From Amphibacillus jilinensis Y1 (GTDB lineage: Bacteria > Bacillota > Bacilli > Bacillales > Amphibacillaceae), in NCBI RefSeq assembly GCF_000306965.1, contig NZ_JH976434.1, positions 698,243 through 762,242 of the forward strand: 64,000 nt of DNA, given 5' to 3'. The translations under genes and the position numbers were made by a program. The notes beneath the pieces are model-generated. The model had not been told where the DNA came from. It saw nothing but the letters and a program-made list of their open reading frames with translations, and did no database searches. Below, piece by piece: positions 19,218 to 29,608 of the stretch; within the stretch, counting starts at the first letter, position 1; every line of letters begins with the position of its first letter.

Positions 19218-20888
19218 CTACATGCTTTCAGGTGCGTTAACCCCAATAAGTCGAAGTGCATTAGCAAGGGTGATACGTACCGCTTCCATTAAGGCCAACC
19301 GAGCTTTCGTCTTTTCAGGTTGATTCGGCTCAAGTACTTTCTCTGCATTGTAGTAGCTATGGAGACGTGCTGCTAAATCAAACACGTATTGTGTCAAACG
19401 ATGTGGTGTTCGATTGACGGCAGCATCAGCGATAACTTGCGGAAAATCACCAAGCTGTTTTAAAACCTCTTCTGCTTTGTCTGTCATTAAATGTTCCGCC
19501 AAATGATTCAAATCAACATGGAAACCTTTTTCTTCGGCCTGCTTAAGTAATGTACAGATACGCGCATGTGCGTATTGAACGTAATATACGGGATTATCAT
19601 TAGACTCTGATTTTGCTAAGTCCATATCAAAATCCAAATGCGCATCACTCGACCGCATCACAAAGAAATAGCGCATCGCATCAATGCCAACCTCTTCCAT
19701 TAATTCGCGAAGGGTTACTGCTTTGCCGGTCCGTTTACTCATCTTCACTTTCTCACCATTTTCAAACAAGTTCACCATTTGAATAATTTGAACTTCTAGT
19801 GTGTGCTCGTCATGTCCCAGCGCTTGAATAGCTGCTTTCATCCGTGGAATATAACCATGATGATCTGCTCCCCACACATTAATTAATTTATTGAATCCAC
19901 GATCTAACTTATTTTTATGATAAGCAATATCTGGTGTCAAATACGTATATGAACCATCATTCTTAACAAGCACGCGATCTTTGTCATCGCCAAAAGCTGT
20001 TGTTTGAAACCATGTTGCTCCTTCATCCTTATATGTAAATCCTTTTTCCTCAAGTAATTGTAACGTCGGTTCAATTTCCCCCTCATCATAGAGTGACGTT
20101 TCAGAGAACCAGTGGTCAAAGGAAACCCGAAAATCAGACAGGTCTTTAGCTAGCTTGTCTAACTCATACTTTAATCCATGTTCACGGAAAAAAGCTCTCC
20201 GCTCTTGCTCTGGTTTATCCGCCCACTTTTCTCCATATGTTTCTGCAAGTTGTTCACCAATTGCAATAATGTCCTTACCATGATAGCCATCCTCTGGCAT
20301 AGGATAGTCTTTACCAATCGCTTGCATATAACGAGCCTCAACAGATAAGGCTAAATTATTAATTTGATTTCCAGCATCATTTATATAGTATTCACGTGCC
20401 ACTTCAAAACCAGCGGCATCTAACAAATGACTGAGGGTGTCCCCTACTGAAGCACCGCGAGCATGTCCAAGGTGCAAGTCCCCTGTTGGATTAGCAGAGA
20501 CAAATTCCACCTGAACCTTTTCACCTAAACCTGTATTAGTACGACCGTAGTTAGCTCCCTCAGTTAAAATCAAAGGAACTAAACGTGTCAAATAACTGTT
20601 ATCAATAAAGAAATTAATAAAGCCAGGACCTGCTATATCAACTTGATCAATGGAAGCCTCAGATTTATCTATTGCTTCGACAAGTTGTTCAGCAATCTGA
20701 CGTGGTGCTTTTTTAGCAACACGCGCTAGTTGCATAGCAATATTAGTTGCATAATCACCATGACTTTTTTCCTTTGGTTTTTCCAAAATAATATCAGGTA
20801 TTTGGTCCTCTGTTGTTAATTCTGCTTTCAAAACCGCTTTTTTAATTTCTGCTTTCAAACGATCTTGCATCTCCTGTACAATACTCAT
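19218..20888 (-). CDS. argS: Arginyl-tRNA synthetase
   Basis: This class Ia enzyme charges tRNA-Arg. The 556-residue protein has the N-terminal Arg-tRNA synthetase N domain (about 5-90), the HIGH-like motif HLGHARG in [14 protein letters not shown], the KMSKS-like KMSKRTG, and a DALR anticodon-binding C-terminal domain ending [11 protein letters not shown]. It overlaps the upstream ywiB by four bases (ATGA), so the two are translationally coupled. The same ywiB-argS pair occurs in B. subtilis. I looked for a T-box leader and did not see one. Confidence 0.95.
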   Translation of the reverse strand: MSIVQEMQDRLKAEIKKAVLKAELTTEDQIPDIILEKPKEKSHGDYATNIAMQLARVAKKAPRQIAEQLVEAIDKSEASIDQVDIAGPGFINFFIDNSYLTRLVPLILTEGANYGRTNTGLGEKVQVEFVSANPTGDLHLGHARGASVGDTLSHLLDAAGFEVAREYYINDAGNQINNLALSVEARYMQAIGKDYPMPEDGYHGKDIIAIGEQLAETYGEKWADKPEQERRAFFREHGLKYELDKLAKDLSDFRVSFDHWFSETSLYDEGEIEPTLQLLEEKGFTYKDEGATWFQTTAFGDDKDRVLVKNDGSYTYLTPDIAYHKNKLDRGFNKLINVWGADHHGYIPRMKAAIQALGHDEHTLEVQIIQMVNLFENGEKVKMSKRTGKAVTLRELMEEVGIDAMRYFFVMRSSDAHLDFDMDLAKSESNDNPVYYVQYAHARICTLLKQAEEKGFHVDLNHLAEHLMTDKAEEVLKQLGDFPQVIADAAVNRTPHRLTQYVFDLAARLHSYYNAEKVLEPNQPEKTKARLALMEAVRITLANALRLIGVNAPESM

Positions 20889-21322
20889 CTATTATCCTCC
20901 TCAATTGTCAGCCTTACTTTATGTTGACGTTCTGCTTGTTGATTTAATTTTGTCGTGTAATGTAGCACGAGTTCCCCTTTGTGAGTTGGTGTTAAAGGTT
21001 GATAGTCTATTTTTTCAGTATATGTTTCCATATGAATCACGCCGTACGGATGCCGATAGATATGCTCCGTTTTTTTTTGTCGAATAAACTGCTGTGTCAT
21101 TTCGACAGCACCTGAACGTTTAATCGTTATTTTCTCCGATTTTATCGTTATCATCGTGTTCACTTCAGGTTGATCTTCTATTCGCTCTATAAATCGAATC
21201 ACCGCTTGGGACTTTGATTGAAACCACTCTCCATTAGCTTCAACACACGTTAATTGTTGATCATTGTCTTCAACAATTTCAGTCTGCAATGTTATTTTAA
21301 CAAAACTTTTCTCTTTATGCAT
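20885..21322 (-). CDS. ywiB: DUF1934 beta-barrel protein, YwiB family
   Basis: The 145-residue protein belongs to the calycin-like DUF1934 family, of unknown function. It is a succession of amphipathic beta strands with no signal peptide: [39 protein letters not shown], and [19 protein letters not shown] precedes the ATG. It is the upstream partner of argS, which it overlaps by four bases. The conserved pairing suggests a tie to translation, but no role is established. Confidence 0.88.
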   Translation of the reverse strand: MHKEKSFVKITLQTEIVEDNDQQLTCVEANGEWFQSKSQAVIRFIERIEDQPEVNTMITIKSEKITIKRSGAVEMTQQFIRQKKTEHIYRHPYGVIHMETYTEKIDYQPLTPTHKGELVLHYTTKLNQQAERQHKVRLTIEEDNR

Positions 21323-21506
21323 ATGACCATCCTCAAATGTTATCAGTACGTTTAAGTATAGAAATGATTTTAGCTAAACACAAGTATATTGGTATTTTTT
21401 CTTGAATTTTTTTTGACTATGTTAACCTATGAAAAACTTCGTTCTCGCATCTAAAGTCATTCAAGCATTCGCAGTACACGTCGTCGGTTTAATGACTTCG
21501 CTTCTT

Positions 21507-21628
21507 TACCACAGATAACTGTCCCGTAAAACATCCACATTAAAATAGAAAACAGCGTTAAATCTATATAGGTGGGTGATAACGGGCGCTAGTGCCCTGC
21601 TTCATTCAACGACCAATCAGTGGGTGCG
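21507..21628 (-). repeat. Dispersed two-hairpin intergenic repeat, copy 8
   Basis: Read on the minus strand it gives CCACTGATTGGTCGTTGAATG, a CACCTATATAGATTTAACGC block, CTATTTTAATGTGGATG, TTACGGGACAGTTATCTGTG. It lies past the speB terminator. Confidence 0.8.
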
Positions 21629-21711
21629 ACACGTCCTGCTAACTGTTTATTATTAGATTCTTATACTATCAACTTTCAAAGCTTATTTTTTCATTAAAAT
21701 TCTCCTAACAT

Positions 21712-21758
21712 GAAAAAAGACGAATGAAAAGTGATTGGGTTGCTACCCTTCATTCGTC
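21712..21758 (-). terminator. Terminator of speE-speB
   Basis: GACGAATGAA/TTCATTCGTC, a 10-bp stem over a 20-base loop, followed on the minus strand by TTTTTTCATG. Confidence 0.75.
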
Positions 21759-21791
21759 CTAACTCATCCTATTTACTTTTCACTACGCTCA

Positions 21792-22664
21792 TTATTTAAC
21801 CCAACCTAGCAACATTTCACGAACACATTTACTTGCGACAATAGCCGTTTGTTCTGTTGGATCATAGGCTGGTGCAACTTCAACTAAATCTGCACCGACA
21901 ATATTAACATTAGCGTTTGCCAATAGATGTATCGCTTCAAGCAATTCTTTAGCGTTAATTCCACCTGCTTCTGCGGTGCCGGTACCAGGCGCATAAGCAG
22001 GATCAAGAACATCAATATCAATCGTAACATATAGGTCTGAACCAGCTAAATTCGGCAATACTTCTGCTAATGGTTTAGCTACATCATACCTTGCCATATA
22101 CATTCCACTTTCTTTAGCATACGTAAATTCTTCTCTCATACCTGAACGAATCCCGAAAGAGTAAACGTTAGGAGCACCTATTAAATCACAAATTTTTCGA
22201 ATTGGGGTAGAATGAGATAATACTTCTCCTTCATACTCCTCCCTCAAATCTGCATGTGCATCAATATGAATCACTTTCAAGTTAGGGTATTTTTTATAGA
22301 CTGCTTGAACGACTGGCCATGTAACCAAATGCTCACCACCAAGTCCTAAAGGAAACTTATCCTTTTCTAACCATTTAGTGACGTGTTGATAAATCTCTGT
22401 TAAACTCCGCTCAGCATTTCCAAACGGTAGTGGCATATCACCGGCATCAAAATATGAAACTTGTTCTAGATGCCTGTCTAAATACGGACTATACTCCTCT
22501 AATCCAATTGAAGCTTCACGAATTCGGTTGGGACCAAATCGGGAGCCAGGACGAAAGCTTACCGTCCAATCCATTGGCATCCCATAAATTACTGCTTTAG
22601 CTTGATTAAAATCGGGTTGGGACATAATAAAAACTTTTCCTGAATACGCTTGATCAAATTGCAT
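21792..22664 (-). CDS. speB: Agmatinase
   Basis: The enzyme hydrolyses agmatine to putrescine and urea. It belongs to the ureohydrolase family: the two-manganese ligands are visible in GGEHLVTWP, DAHADLRE and TIDIDVLDPAYAPGTGT, and substrate-binding AEAGG follows. The product is 290 residues from ATG 22664. AAGGAG overlaps the end of speE and stands 8 bp before this ATG; an in-frame GTG at 22673 is too close to that site. Its operon with speE channels putrescine to spermidine. Confidence 0.94.
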   Translation of the reverse strand: MQFDQAYSGKVFIMSQPDFNQAKAVIYGMPMDWTVSFRPGSRFGPNRIREASIGLEEYSPYLDRHLEQVSYFDAGDMPLPFGNAERSLTEIYQHVTKWLEKDKFPLGLGGEHLVTWPVVQAVYKKYPNLKVIHIDAHADLREEYEGEVLSHSTPIRKICDLIGAPNVYSFGIRSGMREEFTYAKESGMYMARYDVAKPLAEVLPNLAGSDLYVTIDIDVLDPAYAPGTGTAEAGGINAKELLEAIHLLANANVNIVGADLVEVAPAYDPTEQTAIVASKCVREMLLGWVK

Positions 22665-22676
22665 GAATGTCACTCC

Positions 22677-23498
22677 TTACTTCGTTAAATCTTCAACAAA
22701 TTTAGGCAAGGCAAAGCTAGCATAATGAATGGATGGCGTATAATATTTTGACACTAACTCAGCCTGACGAACATCTTCTAATGGATGATGCTTTTTACTG
22801 CCCATGGTAAATGTCCAAAGTCCACTTGGGTATGTCGGAATATTAGCAGTATAGAGTTTAGTAATCGGGAAAATTTCTCTAACATCCTTAAAAACTTGCT
22901 CAATTAAATCTGCCTTAAACCATGGATTATCTGATTGTGCAACGAAAATACCATCTGCTTTTAATGCTTTACTAATACCCGCATAAAAGCCCTTTGTAAA
23001 GAGGTTGACTGCAGGTCCAACGGGTTCAGTTGAGTCTACCATGATCACATCATATGCGTGTTCACTTTCGGCAATATGCATAAAACCATCAGCAATCTTT
23101 ACTTCCACACGTGGATCATCTAAAGCACCTGCAATAGAAGGTAAGTGTTTCTTCGATGCTTCAATGACACGACCATCAATTTCTACCAAAACGACTTTTT
23201 CAACCGTTGAATGCTTTAATACTTCTCGAATGACGCCACCATCTCCCCCACCTACAACAAGAACATGTTTAGGATTTGGATGGGTAAATAATGGGACATG
23301 ACTGATCATTTCATGGTACACAAATTCATCCTTTTCAGTGGTCATCACCATACCATCTAACACAAGCATATTTCCCCACTGCGTTGTTTCAATCATATCT
23401 AACTTTTGAAAGTCTGTTTGCTCTTCTGCTAATGTCCGTTTAACTTTAGCTGTAATGCCAAACGTCTCTGTTTGTTTTTCTGTATACCATAAATCCAT
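22677..23498 (-). CDS. speE: Spermidine synthase
   Basis: SpeE transfers the aminopropyl group of decarboxylated SAM to putrescine. The 273-residue protein has the family beta-stranded N-terminus with [15 protein letters not shown], the nucleotide loop [16 protein letters not shown], and the catalytic Asp in [14 protein letters not shown] precedes the ATG. It is first in a two-gene operon with speB, separated by 12 bp. I see no speD in the window. Confidence 0.94.
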   Translation of the reverse strand: MDLWYTEKQTETFGITAKVKRTLAEEQTDFQKLDMIETTQWGNMLVLDGMVMTTEKDEFVYHEMISHVPLFTHPNPKHVLVVGGGDGGVIREVLKHSTVEKVVLVEIDGRVIEASKKHLPSIAGALDDPRVEVKIADGFMHIAESEHAYDVIMVDSTEPVGPAVNLFTKGFYAGISKALKADGIFVAQSDNPWFKADLIEQVFKDVREIFPITKLYTANIPTYPSGLWTFTMGSKKHHPLEDVRQAELVSKYYTPSIHYASFALPKFVEDLTK

Positions 23499-23788
23499 TT
23501 TATCGACTCCTTTTTATCTATCTTAACATGTGCTTTATTTTCGTTAGAAACACATTAATTTTAGAGTTTTTTAATGAAAAAGCAAGCATTTTTGATTAAA
23601 TTCATTCAAAAAAGTGATACTGAATAAGTGATCGTGTCGATAATCGGTTGATCACAGCGGTCTTAAGGAGATTGATCTCATTGCATTCTATCATGGTCAT
23701 GATCTTAACCCCGCGTTAACATTTACTTAACTTACCGTTAACCACTACTTTATTTCCTTTTTGAATAAGCAATAAGGAGGGGCTCATC

Positions 23789-25684
23789 ATGCACAAACGA
23801 TTAGGACTTTGGATAAGCTGGGGATTAATTATTGGATTTATAACAATGCTAACAACGATGTTTTTATTGGGAAAGCCTGAACTTAACGATCAACCGATCA
23901 TGATTTATGACAATGAAGGTGAATTACTTGGCTCAGTGTACCCTGATGGTGAACGTCTCTGGTCAGTTCTTGATCAAATCAATCCTAAATTAATTGAAGC
24001 AACCCTAATGATTGAAGATCAAAATTTTTATCAGCACAGCGGCTTTGATCTAAAACGAATAGGCGGTGCATTGTTGGAAAATATTCGTCAACAAAATTTA
24101 GCTGAAGGGGCTAGTACAATTACGCAACAATATGCACGCAACCTTTATTTATCACACGAGAAAACATGGTTACGAAAACTTGCTGAAGCCGTTTATACGT
24201 TTCGTCTTGAACAACACTATGATAAGGATACATTACTAGAAGGCTATTTGAACACGATCTATTATGGCCATGGTATTTATGGTGTTGAGACAGCAAGCCA
24301 GTTTTATTTTGGTAAATCAACTAAACAATTATCAACAGCGGAAATCGCTATGCTTGTTGCTATTCCTAATCGTCCAAATGCTTATTCACCACTTGATCAT
24401 TTTGACAGAGCAAAACAACAACAATTAAATGTTCTTCAAACATTAAAACGCACAGCTGTCATTGATGAAACAGCATATGATTTAGCCACACGTGAACAAC
24501 TCGAAGTCATAGCTAAACCACTGCACGATCTGCAATTTGGTTACGTAGCTGATCTTGCTATAGCTGAAGCATCACAAATACTTGAGAAAGATCAATTTGG
24601 GGGATACCATATTTATACAACGATCAACTCTAGCAATCAAGACGCACTTAGCCAAGCCGTTCAGCAACATATTGAAGATCTCCAAGTTGGGGCACTAATG
24701 GCTGATCCAGCGACGGGGGCAATCGAGGCGATGGTAGGTGGTGTTGATTATTATCAGAGCACATATAATCGAGCCGTTCAAGCAAAGCGGATGGTTGGCT
24801 CTACCTTTAAACCAATTTTGTACTATACTGCATTAGAACATGGTTTTACAGCTGCAACGACTTTGAAGAGTGAACCAACCACCTTTTTATTCAATGATCG
24901 AGACAGCTACTCACCAAGCAACTTCAATCATGCTTATGCCGATGATACCGTTACCTTAGCACAAGCGCTTGCTGTCAGCGATAATATTTATGCGATAAAA
25001 ACACAATTATTTTTAACACCCGAACTTGTGATAGACCGTGGGCGTTTGCTTGGCATTTCAAGCCCACTTGATCCTGTTCCTGCCCTCGCGCTGGGAACAG
25101 CTTCTCTCAGTGTAGAGGAAATCGTTGCTGCTTATAGCCACTTTGCGAACGGCGGTCATCAAGTGGACCCCTATCTAGTAGACCATATCGTCAACGATCA
25201 AGGAGAGAATGTATATCATCGCGATCATCGTTTAGGTGAACAAGTGTTGGATGAACAAGTTACCTTTATTCTCAATCAACTGCTTACCGGCATGTTCGAT
25301 CCAAATCTATCGAGTTATCTGTCGGTAACTGGAGGTTCAATTAGTGAAGACTTAAGTGGTAACTATGCAGGTAAAAGCGGGACAACGGGGACCGACAGTT
25401 GGATGGTGGGCTATAGTCCCGAATTGGTCGTTGGGGTATGGACAGGTTATGACGACAACCGAAAACTTAGTAACACCCATGCAGCTAAACGTATTTGGCG
25501 TGATGCCATTGAATCAGGTCATGATCAAAAAAGCAGAGATAGCTTTATTGCTCCTCCTGGCATTGTAGCTGCTTATATCGATCCTACCACAGGTTTATTA
25601 AGTAGTGAACATTGCCCAGTTAGCCGACTGATGTTTTTTATTGAAGGAACTGAACCTAAGCAACACTGTCAGGCCGATCATTGA
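23789..25684 (+). CDS. pbpG: Class A penicillin-binding protein
   Basis: This is a bifunctional peptidoglycan glycosyltransferase-transpeptidase anchored by one N-terminal membrane segment (residues 7-28). The GT51 domain shows EDQNFYQHSGFD and EGASTITQQYARN. The transpeptidase domain shows the SxxK box GSTFKP, SDN and KSGT in GKSGTTGTD. At 631 residues it is the size of B. subtilis PbpG (YwhE), which sits at the same position and is used in spore-related wall synthesis. AAGGAGGGG precedes the ATG. It is divergent from speE, unlike most genes nearby. Confidence 0.9.
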   Translation: MHKRLGLWISWGLIIGFITMLTTMFLLGKPELNDQPIMIYDNEGELLGSVYPDGERLWSVLDQINPKLIEATLMIEDQNFYQHSGFDLKRIGGALLENIRQQNLAEGASTITQQYARNLYLSHEKTWLRKLAEAVYTFRLEQHYDKDTLLEGYLNTIYYGHGIYGVETASQFYFGKSTKQLSTAEIAMLVAIPNRPNAYSPLDHFDRAKQQQLNVLQTLKRTAVIDETAYDLATREQLEVIAKPLHDLQFGYVADLAIAEASQILEKDQFGGYHIYTTINSSNQDALSQAVQQHIEDLQVGALMADPATGAIEAMVGGVDYYQSTYNRAVQAKRMVGSTFKPILYYTALEHGFTAATTLKSEPTTFLFNDRDSYSPSNFNHAYADDTVTLAQALAVSDNIYAIKTQLFLTPELVIDRGRLLGISSPLDPVPALALGTASLSVEEIVAAYSHFANGGHQVDPYLVDHIVNDQGENVYHRDHRLGEQVLDEQVTFILNQLLTGMFDPNLSSYLSVTGGSISEDLSGNYAGKSGTTGTDSWMVGYSPELVVGVWTGYDDNRKLSNTHAAKRIWRDAIESGHDQKSRDSFIAPPGIVAAYIDPTTGLLSSEHCPVSRLMFFIEGTEPKQHCQADH

Positions 25685-25698
25685 TAGAATTCACTAAA

Positions 25699-25730
25699 AA
25701 ATAAGCTCTGAGACTGACCAGAGCTTATTT
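25699..25730. terminator. Bidirectional terminator between pbpG and ywhD
   Basis: A perfect 12-bp AAATAAGCTCTG/CAGAGCTTATTT stem with an 8-base loop lies between two convergent genes; it overlaps the last codons of ywhD. Confidence 0.8.
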
Positions 25731-26237
25731 CTTTAATGGAAGAGAAGCTTTCAATTGTTCTGATGCACACGCCCACATTTCTGGATTAAATTGACGTAGA
25801 AATTCTGCCAATAGGTCTTTTGATGTTTGGTCCATATGGTCAACAATCACATGACCTTTTAATGATTTCTCCATATGTGTCACATGTTCAGGCATGGATT
25901 TATAAGCGCGTTTAATTGACCGATCAACACGTATTTCACTTGCAGCCACACCATGATAATAAGGCCCCTGTTCTCCAGACTCAACTGTCACCCAGACAAT
26001 CCAATACAGTAAGCCGTTTGGAACCTCTGATTTATCAGGAATGAATTTCACCCTGCGTTCCACTTCGCTACGCGCATGCATCGCCCCCATGTCAACAAAA
26101 GCACGTTTTTCATTGGGATCAATAATAACAGGAGAAATATTTTCTAGACTAATGGCACCGACACCATAACCACCATGGCCATCAGTTGAATCGTCTTTCA
26201 TAATTGTAAAAGCCTGTTTTGTCTTCTTTTCAGTCAT
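25725..26237 (-). CDS. ywhD: YwhD family protein
   Basis: The 170-residue cytoplasmic protein belongs to the YwhD family, whose function is not established. Recognisable segments are FTIMKDDSTDGHGGYG, GAISLENISPVIIDP and FVDMGAMHARSEVERRVKF. The order pbpG-ywhD-ywhB matches B. subtilis. AAGGAGG lies 8 bp before the ATG. Confidence 0.88.
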   Translation of the reverse strand: MTEKKTKQAFTIMKDDSTDGHGGYGVGAISLENISPVIIDPNEKRAFVDMGAMHARSEVERRVKFIPDKSEVPNGLLYWIVWVTVESGEQGPYYHGVAASEIRVDRSIKRAYKSMPEHVTHMEKSLKGHVIVDHMDQTSKDLLAEFLRQFNPEMWACASEQLKASLPLKK

Positions 26238-26494
26238 TTAAAAACCTCCTTAACAACGCTATTGTAGCATATTGAATCATTGCATTTCAGCTAATCTAAC
26301 TGGTACACTTAGAATAATGGCACAGAATCAATCTTAACAGTAGGCGAACAAAGCCCCATAAAGGCAAACTAAAGAAGGACGATGACTCTAAATTTGTATC
26401 ACATGACTGAGAAGTTGCTTCATTTCTGAGCCTTTGGTGTACCAATAAAATGAACCATGCTACACTATAAAAAAATTATAGGAGTGAATAATCC

Positions 26495-26680
26495 ATGCCG
26501 TATGTAACAGTAAAAATGCTGGAAGGTCGAACAGATCAACAAAAGAAGGAGCTTGTCGAAAAAGTTACCGATGCTGTTGTTGAAACGACAGGAGCTAACA
26601 GAGAAAAGGTCGTTGTTTTTATTGAAGATATGAAGCACGACCATTATGCAGTGGGCGGAAAAAGGCTTTCTGATCAATAG
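26495..26680 (+). CDS. ywhB: 4-oxalocrotonate tautomerase family protein
   Basis: The 61-residue protein is a small tautomerase. After removal of Met the catalytic base would be Pro1 (MPYVTVKMLEGRT). The basic residues near R12 and R36-type positions of the family are present in GRTDQQKKEL and GANREKV. It would act as a hexamer; the physiological substrate is unknown for YwhB. AGGAGTG precedes the ATG. Confidence 0.9.
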   Translation: MPYVTVKMLEGRTDQQKKELVEKVTDAVVETTGANREKVVVFIEDMKHDHYAVGGKRLSDQ

Positions 26681-26724
26681 CCCTTAGCTTGTTAATCTTG
26701 ATTTAACTTTTTTAATATCATGTC

Positions 26725-26772
26725 AACTAAAAGAAGGATGTGTCCATTAATGAACACGTCCTTCTTTTAGTT
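26725..26772. terminator. Bidirectional terminator between ywhB and ywgA
   Basis: A long stem of about 19 bp, AACTAAAAGAAGGATGTGT with AACACGTCCTTCTTTTAGTT, lies between convergent genes and overlaps the 3' end of ywgA. Confidence 0.8.
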
Positions 26773-27253
26773 GGTCAATAAAGTGCCAAGCTTCTTTAAT
26801 ATCTGCATCACTATAATTAACACTTGCTTTTACTTCATGAACCTTTTTCTCTACTTCTTCAAGGGCTAAATCATCAAAGAATAACATGGTTGACACAAGT
26901 TCGAGAAATCGTGAGCTTTGAGCTTTTAACAGCTCGATTTCATCTTTACATAAAGGTAAATCATCTGGAGCTTGTTCAAGAAAAGATAAACCAGCATCTG
27001 TTACCGTATACTGATATTGCAAATAATGGCCTTTATCCTGCTTCTCTTCAGAGATAAATCCAAGATTACATAGTTCTTCAATTCGCAAAGTTAGCTCCTC
27101 CGAATACGGACCATAAAAATGGAAGGCAAACTTCTCATCAAAGGGTAGGTTCAATTTTTTTAAAATATAAATCATTTTTTGCAACTTCTTTCTTCCAACA
27201 ATGCTATTGGCGTCGATAAAAAAGCGCACTAATCGCGCATGATTAAGCAACAT
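26747..27253 (-). CDS. ywgA: YwgA family protein
   Basis: The 168-residue protein matches YwgA by context and by its N-terminal LVRFFIDANSIVGRKKLQK followed by FHFYGPYSEEL, features of a winged-helix or Panacea-like fold. Function is unknown. GGAGATG precedes the ATG. It starts 11 bp after the ywfO stop, so it is co-transcribed with the HD-domain gene. Confidence 0.85.
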   Translation of the reverse strand: MLLNHARLVRFFIDANSIVGRKKLQKMIYILKKLNLPFDEKFAFHFYGPYSEELTLRIEELCNLGFISEEKQDKGHYLQYQYTVTDAGLSFLEQAPDDLPLCKDEIELLKAQSSRFLELVSTMLFFDDLALEEVEKKVHEVKASVNYSDADIKEAWHFIDQLKEGRVH

Positions 27254-27264
27254 GTTGTCATCTC

Positions 27265-28563
27265 CTATTCTAAGCCTAGTAATGCTTTAATCCTTGCTTT
27301 TTCCGGTTGATCATCTGGCAATGCCTCTATCAAATCAGCCGGATAGTATAATTTATGGTCGGTCCGTTTTTTTCCGGAAATTGATTCAACAATATCTGAA
27401 GCACGAGACAACTCTTGCAATTCATCTTGAGGTGTTAATAAATAGATAGGTAGACGCTCTCCCTCTTCCCCTGGACGATAAAAATCATAGGGTAAATCTG
27501 AAGAGGAATCGACCACTAAATAATAATCCGGATCTAGATTGATCGCTTCAAACAACTGAAATAACTCGATGGATTCTTTAATTTGTTGTTTTGGATTAAA
27601 TTCAACATACTGAAATAACTTTCGGTTCGTAAAGCGACGACACAGATCAGAGAGAATGACATCATCCTCATCGATCCATGCTTGGAAATAGTACATAACA
27701 ATCGTTTCGTCTAAATTTATGTAATCCGTTAATGTGACATCCCCCGCAAAAAACGACAAAAAATGTTTCGGTTCTTGCTTAAATCGATAGTGTTGGTTAT
27801 GTAAATGTTTAACACGGTGAAGAATTTTAGAAAGAATCACTTCGGCGCTTCGGCTTACTGGATGAAAGTACACTTGCCAATACATTTGGTAGCGACTCAT
27901 AATATAATCTTCGACAGCATGCATACCCGATTGCTTAATCACAACTTGATCATCTAATGGGCGCATCACCCTAAGAATTCGTTCCATATCAAAGTGACCG
28001 TAGCTAACGCCAGTGAAATAAGCATCGCGTTGCAAATAATCCATCCGATCCGCATCAATTTGACTTGAGATCAGACTTACAACTAGCTTATCATGGTATG
28101 TCTTATTAATAACTTCGGCAACCTTCTCAGGAAACTTAGGCTCAACACGCTGTAAAATTTGATTAATTTCAGTATCACCTAAAATAATAGCCTTGGTAAA
28201 ATCTTCATGATCTAGTTTAAATACTTTTTCAAATGAGTGTGAAAACGGTCCATGTCCTAAGTCATGTAATAAAGCTGCCGCTAGACATAGCAAGCGCTCT
28301 TCAGGATTCCAATTGGAACGACCTTCAAAATTAGTAAGGATACGTCTCACAATTTCATATACCCCAAGTGAATGATTAAACCGGCTATGTTCAGCTCCAT
28401 GAAATGTCAGAAAAGTCGTGCCCAATTGCTTAATTCTCCGAAGGCGTTGAAATTCGCGCGCACCAATTAAATCCCAAATCACCCGATCGCGCACATGAAT
28501 ATAGCGATGAACAGGATCTTTAAATACTTTCTCTTCCCGAAGCTTCTCGTCACGATACGCCAT
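27265..28563 (-). CDS. ywfO: HD-domain phosphohydrolase, YwfO family
   Basis: The 432-residue protein is a dNTPase-like HD hydrolase. The metal-binding residues are seen in HSRFNHSLGVYE, the HD pair in LLHDLGHGPFSHSFE, and the distal Asp in SSQIDADRMDYLQRDAYFTG, all typical of SAMHD1/dGTPase relatives. It is predicted to hydrolyse phosphate esters of nucleotides in the cytoplasm; the actual substrate is not clear from sequence. A GGGGGG ribosome site precedes the ATG. It is divergent from lipL. Confidence 0.9.
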   Translation of the reverse strand: MAYRDEKLREEKVFKDPVHRYIHVRDRVIWDLIGAREFQRLRRIKQLGTTFLTFHGAEHSRFNHSLGVYEIVRRILTNFEGRSNWNPEERLLCLAAALLHDLGHGPFSHSFEKVFKLDHEDFTKAIILGDTEINQILQRVEPKFPEKVAEVINKTYHDKLVVSLISSQIDADRMDYLQRDAYFTGVSYGHFDMERILRVMRPLDDQVVIKQSGMHAVEDYIMSRYQMYWQVYFHPVSRSAEVILSKILHRVKHLHNQHYRFKQEPKHFLSFFAGDVTLTDYINLDETIVMYYFQAWIDEDDVILSDLCRRFTNRKLFQYVEFNPKQQIKESIELFQLFEAINLDPDYYLVVDSSSDLPYDFYRPGEEGERLPIYLLTPQDELQELSRASDIVESISGKKRTDHKLYYPADLIEALPDDQPEKARIKALLGLE

Positions 28564-28661
28564 GGCATGATCCCCCCTTTTCTAAACAGTTAAATTAGCT
28601 TATCATTTTTATTCATTATATAATAGATGAGGTTAATCTGAAAGAGGAGTTGACGTTAAAC

Positions 28662-29501
28662 ATGGATGATTGGAAAGAATTATTCAATGGAACAGAAGTA
28701 CGTTTCATTGATCATACTAGAATAGAGCGACCAGCTTGGGAATCTTTTGCGATTGATGATGCTTTAGCTGAATCTGTTAACCGTGAGCACTCAGCAAATG
28801 TGGTTCGAATTTGGCGCCATACAGATACCGTCGTATTGGGGATCGCCGATACGCGTTTGCCGCATCTAGCCGAAGCAACAAACTGGTTAATCAATCAAGG
28901 ATATCAACCTATTGTTCGCAATTCAGGCGGCCTTGCTGTTGTGGCGGATTTAGGTGTATTAAGTGTATCACTATTGATTAAAAACGGAGAAAAGATAAGC
29001 ATTCACCAGGGATATCAGAAGATGGTCAGTTTTATTAAAAACATTTTCTCTGAGTGGACACACGCTATTGAAGCATTTGAGGTGGTTGGTTCATACTGCC
29101 CTGGTGATTATGACTTGAGCATAAATGGGAAGAAATTTGCTGGCATTTCACAAAGACGTGTACGAAATGGCATTGCTGTGCAAATTTATTTATCTATTGA
29201 AGCTGACCATCAACAGCGAGCGAAGTTGATACAATCCTTTTATCAAAAAGGGCTACAAAATGAAGCGACACGGTTCACTTATCCTTCGGTTAATCCTGAT
29301 ACAATGGAATCACTAGAAACGTTACTCGGTATACCTCTAACAGTAGACGACGTCATTGACAAAATAAGGGGAACACTTGATACATTGTCAAGTGAAATAA
29401 TCGAAAATGATTTAGACGAGTCAGAAAAAGTTATTTATCAAAAGCGTCGAAAACAAATGATGGAACGCAATAAGAAAGCATTAGGTGAGTTATTCGAATA
29501 A
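28662..29501 (+). CDS. lipL: Octanoyl-[GcvH]:protein N-octanoyltransferase
   Basis: LipL moves octanoyl groups from GcvH to the E2 subunits of 2-oxoacid dehydrogenases in the Bacillus lipoate pathway. The protein (279 residues from ATG 28662) has the biotin/lipoate ligase fold with RNSGGLAVVADLGVLSVSL and the catalytic cysteine at residue 146 in GSYCPGDYDLSINGKK. Gene position next to ywfO and pta equals ywfL of B. subtilis. GAGGAG lies 12 bp before the ATG; a TTG at 28650 directly abuts that site and is unlikely. Confidence 0.9.
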   Translation: MDDWKELFNGTEVRFIDHTRIERPAWESFAIDDALAESVNREHSANVVRIWRHTDTVVLGIADTRLPHLAEATNWLINQGYQPIVRNSGGLAVVADLGVLSVSLLIKNGEKISIHQGYQKMVSFIKNIFSEWTHAIEAFEVVGSYCPGDYDLSINGKKFAGISQRRVRNGIAVQIYLSIEADHQQRAKLIQSFYQKGLQNEATRFTYPSVNPDTMESLETLLGIPLTVDDVIDKIRGTLDTLSSEIIENDLDESEKVIYQKRRKQMMERNKKALGELFE

Positions 29502-29526
29502 CATTAACTTTATTATAGAGCCAAAT

Positions 29527-29569
29527 AAAAAAGATGCTATTAACGAAAAATGTAAATAGCATCTTTTTT
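29527..29569. terminator. Bidirectional terminator between lipL and pta
   Basis: AAAAAAGATGCTATT pairs with AATAGCATCTTTTTT, 15 bp, with A and T runs on both sides, between convergent genes. Confidence 0.85.
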
Positions 29570-29608
29570 ATGTACTGAGGCTAGTTATTTCTCGACCTCT
29601 TTTTTATT

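Larger units (their letters stand above)
21323..21791. other. Intergenic region between speB and ywiB
   Basis: No gene is visible. It holds a dispersed repeat in minus orientation (21507-21628) and the speB terminator. Confidence 0.55.

Noticed and set aside
20889-21345. A T-box leader for argS
   Set aside because: argS overlaps ywiB directly and the ywiB upstream region lacks a T-box consensus and terminator pair.
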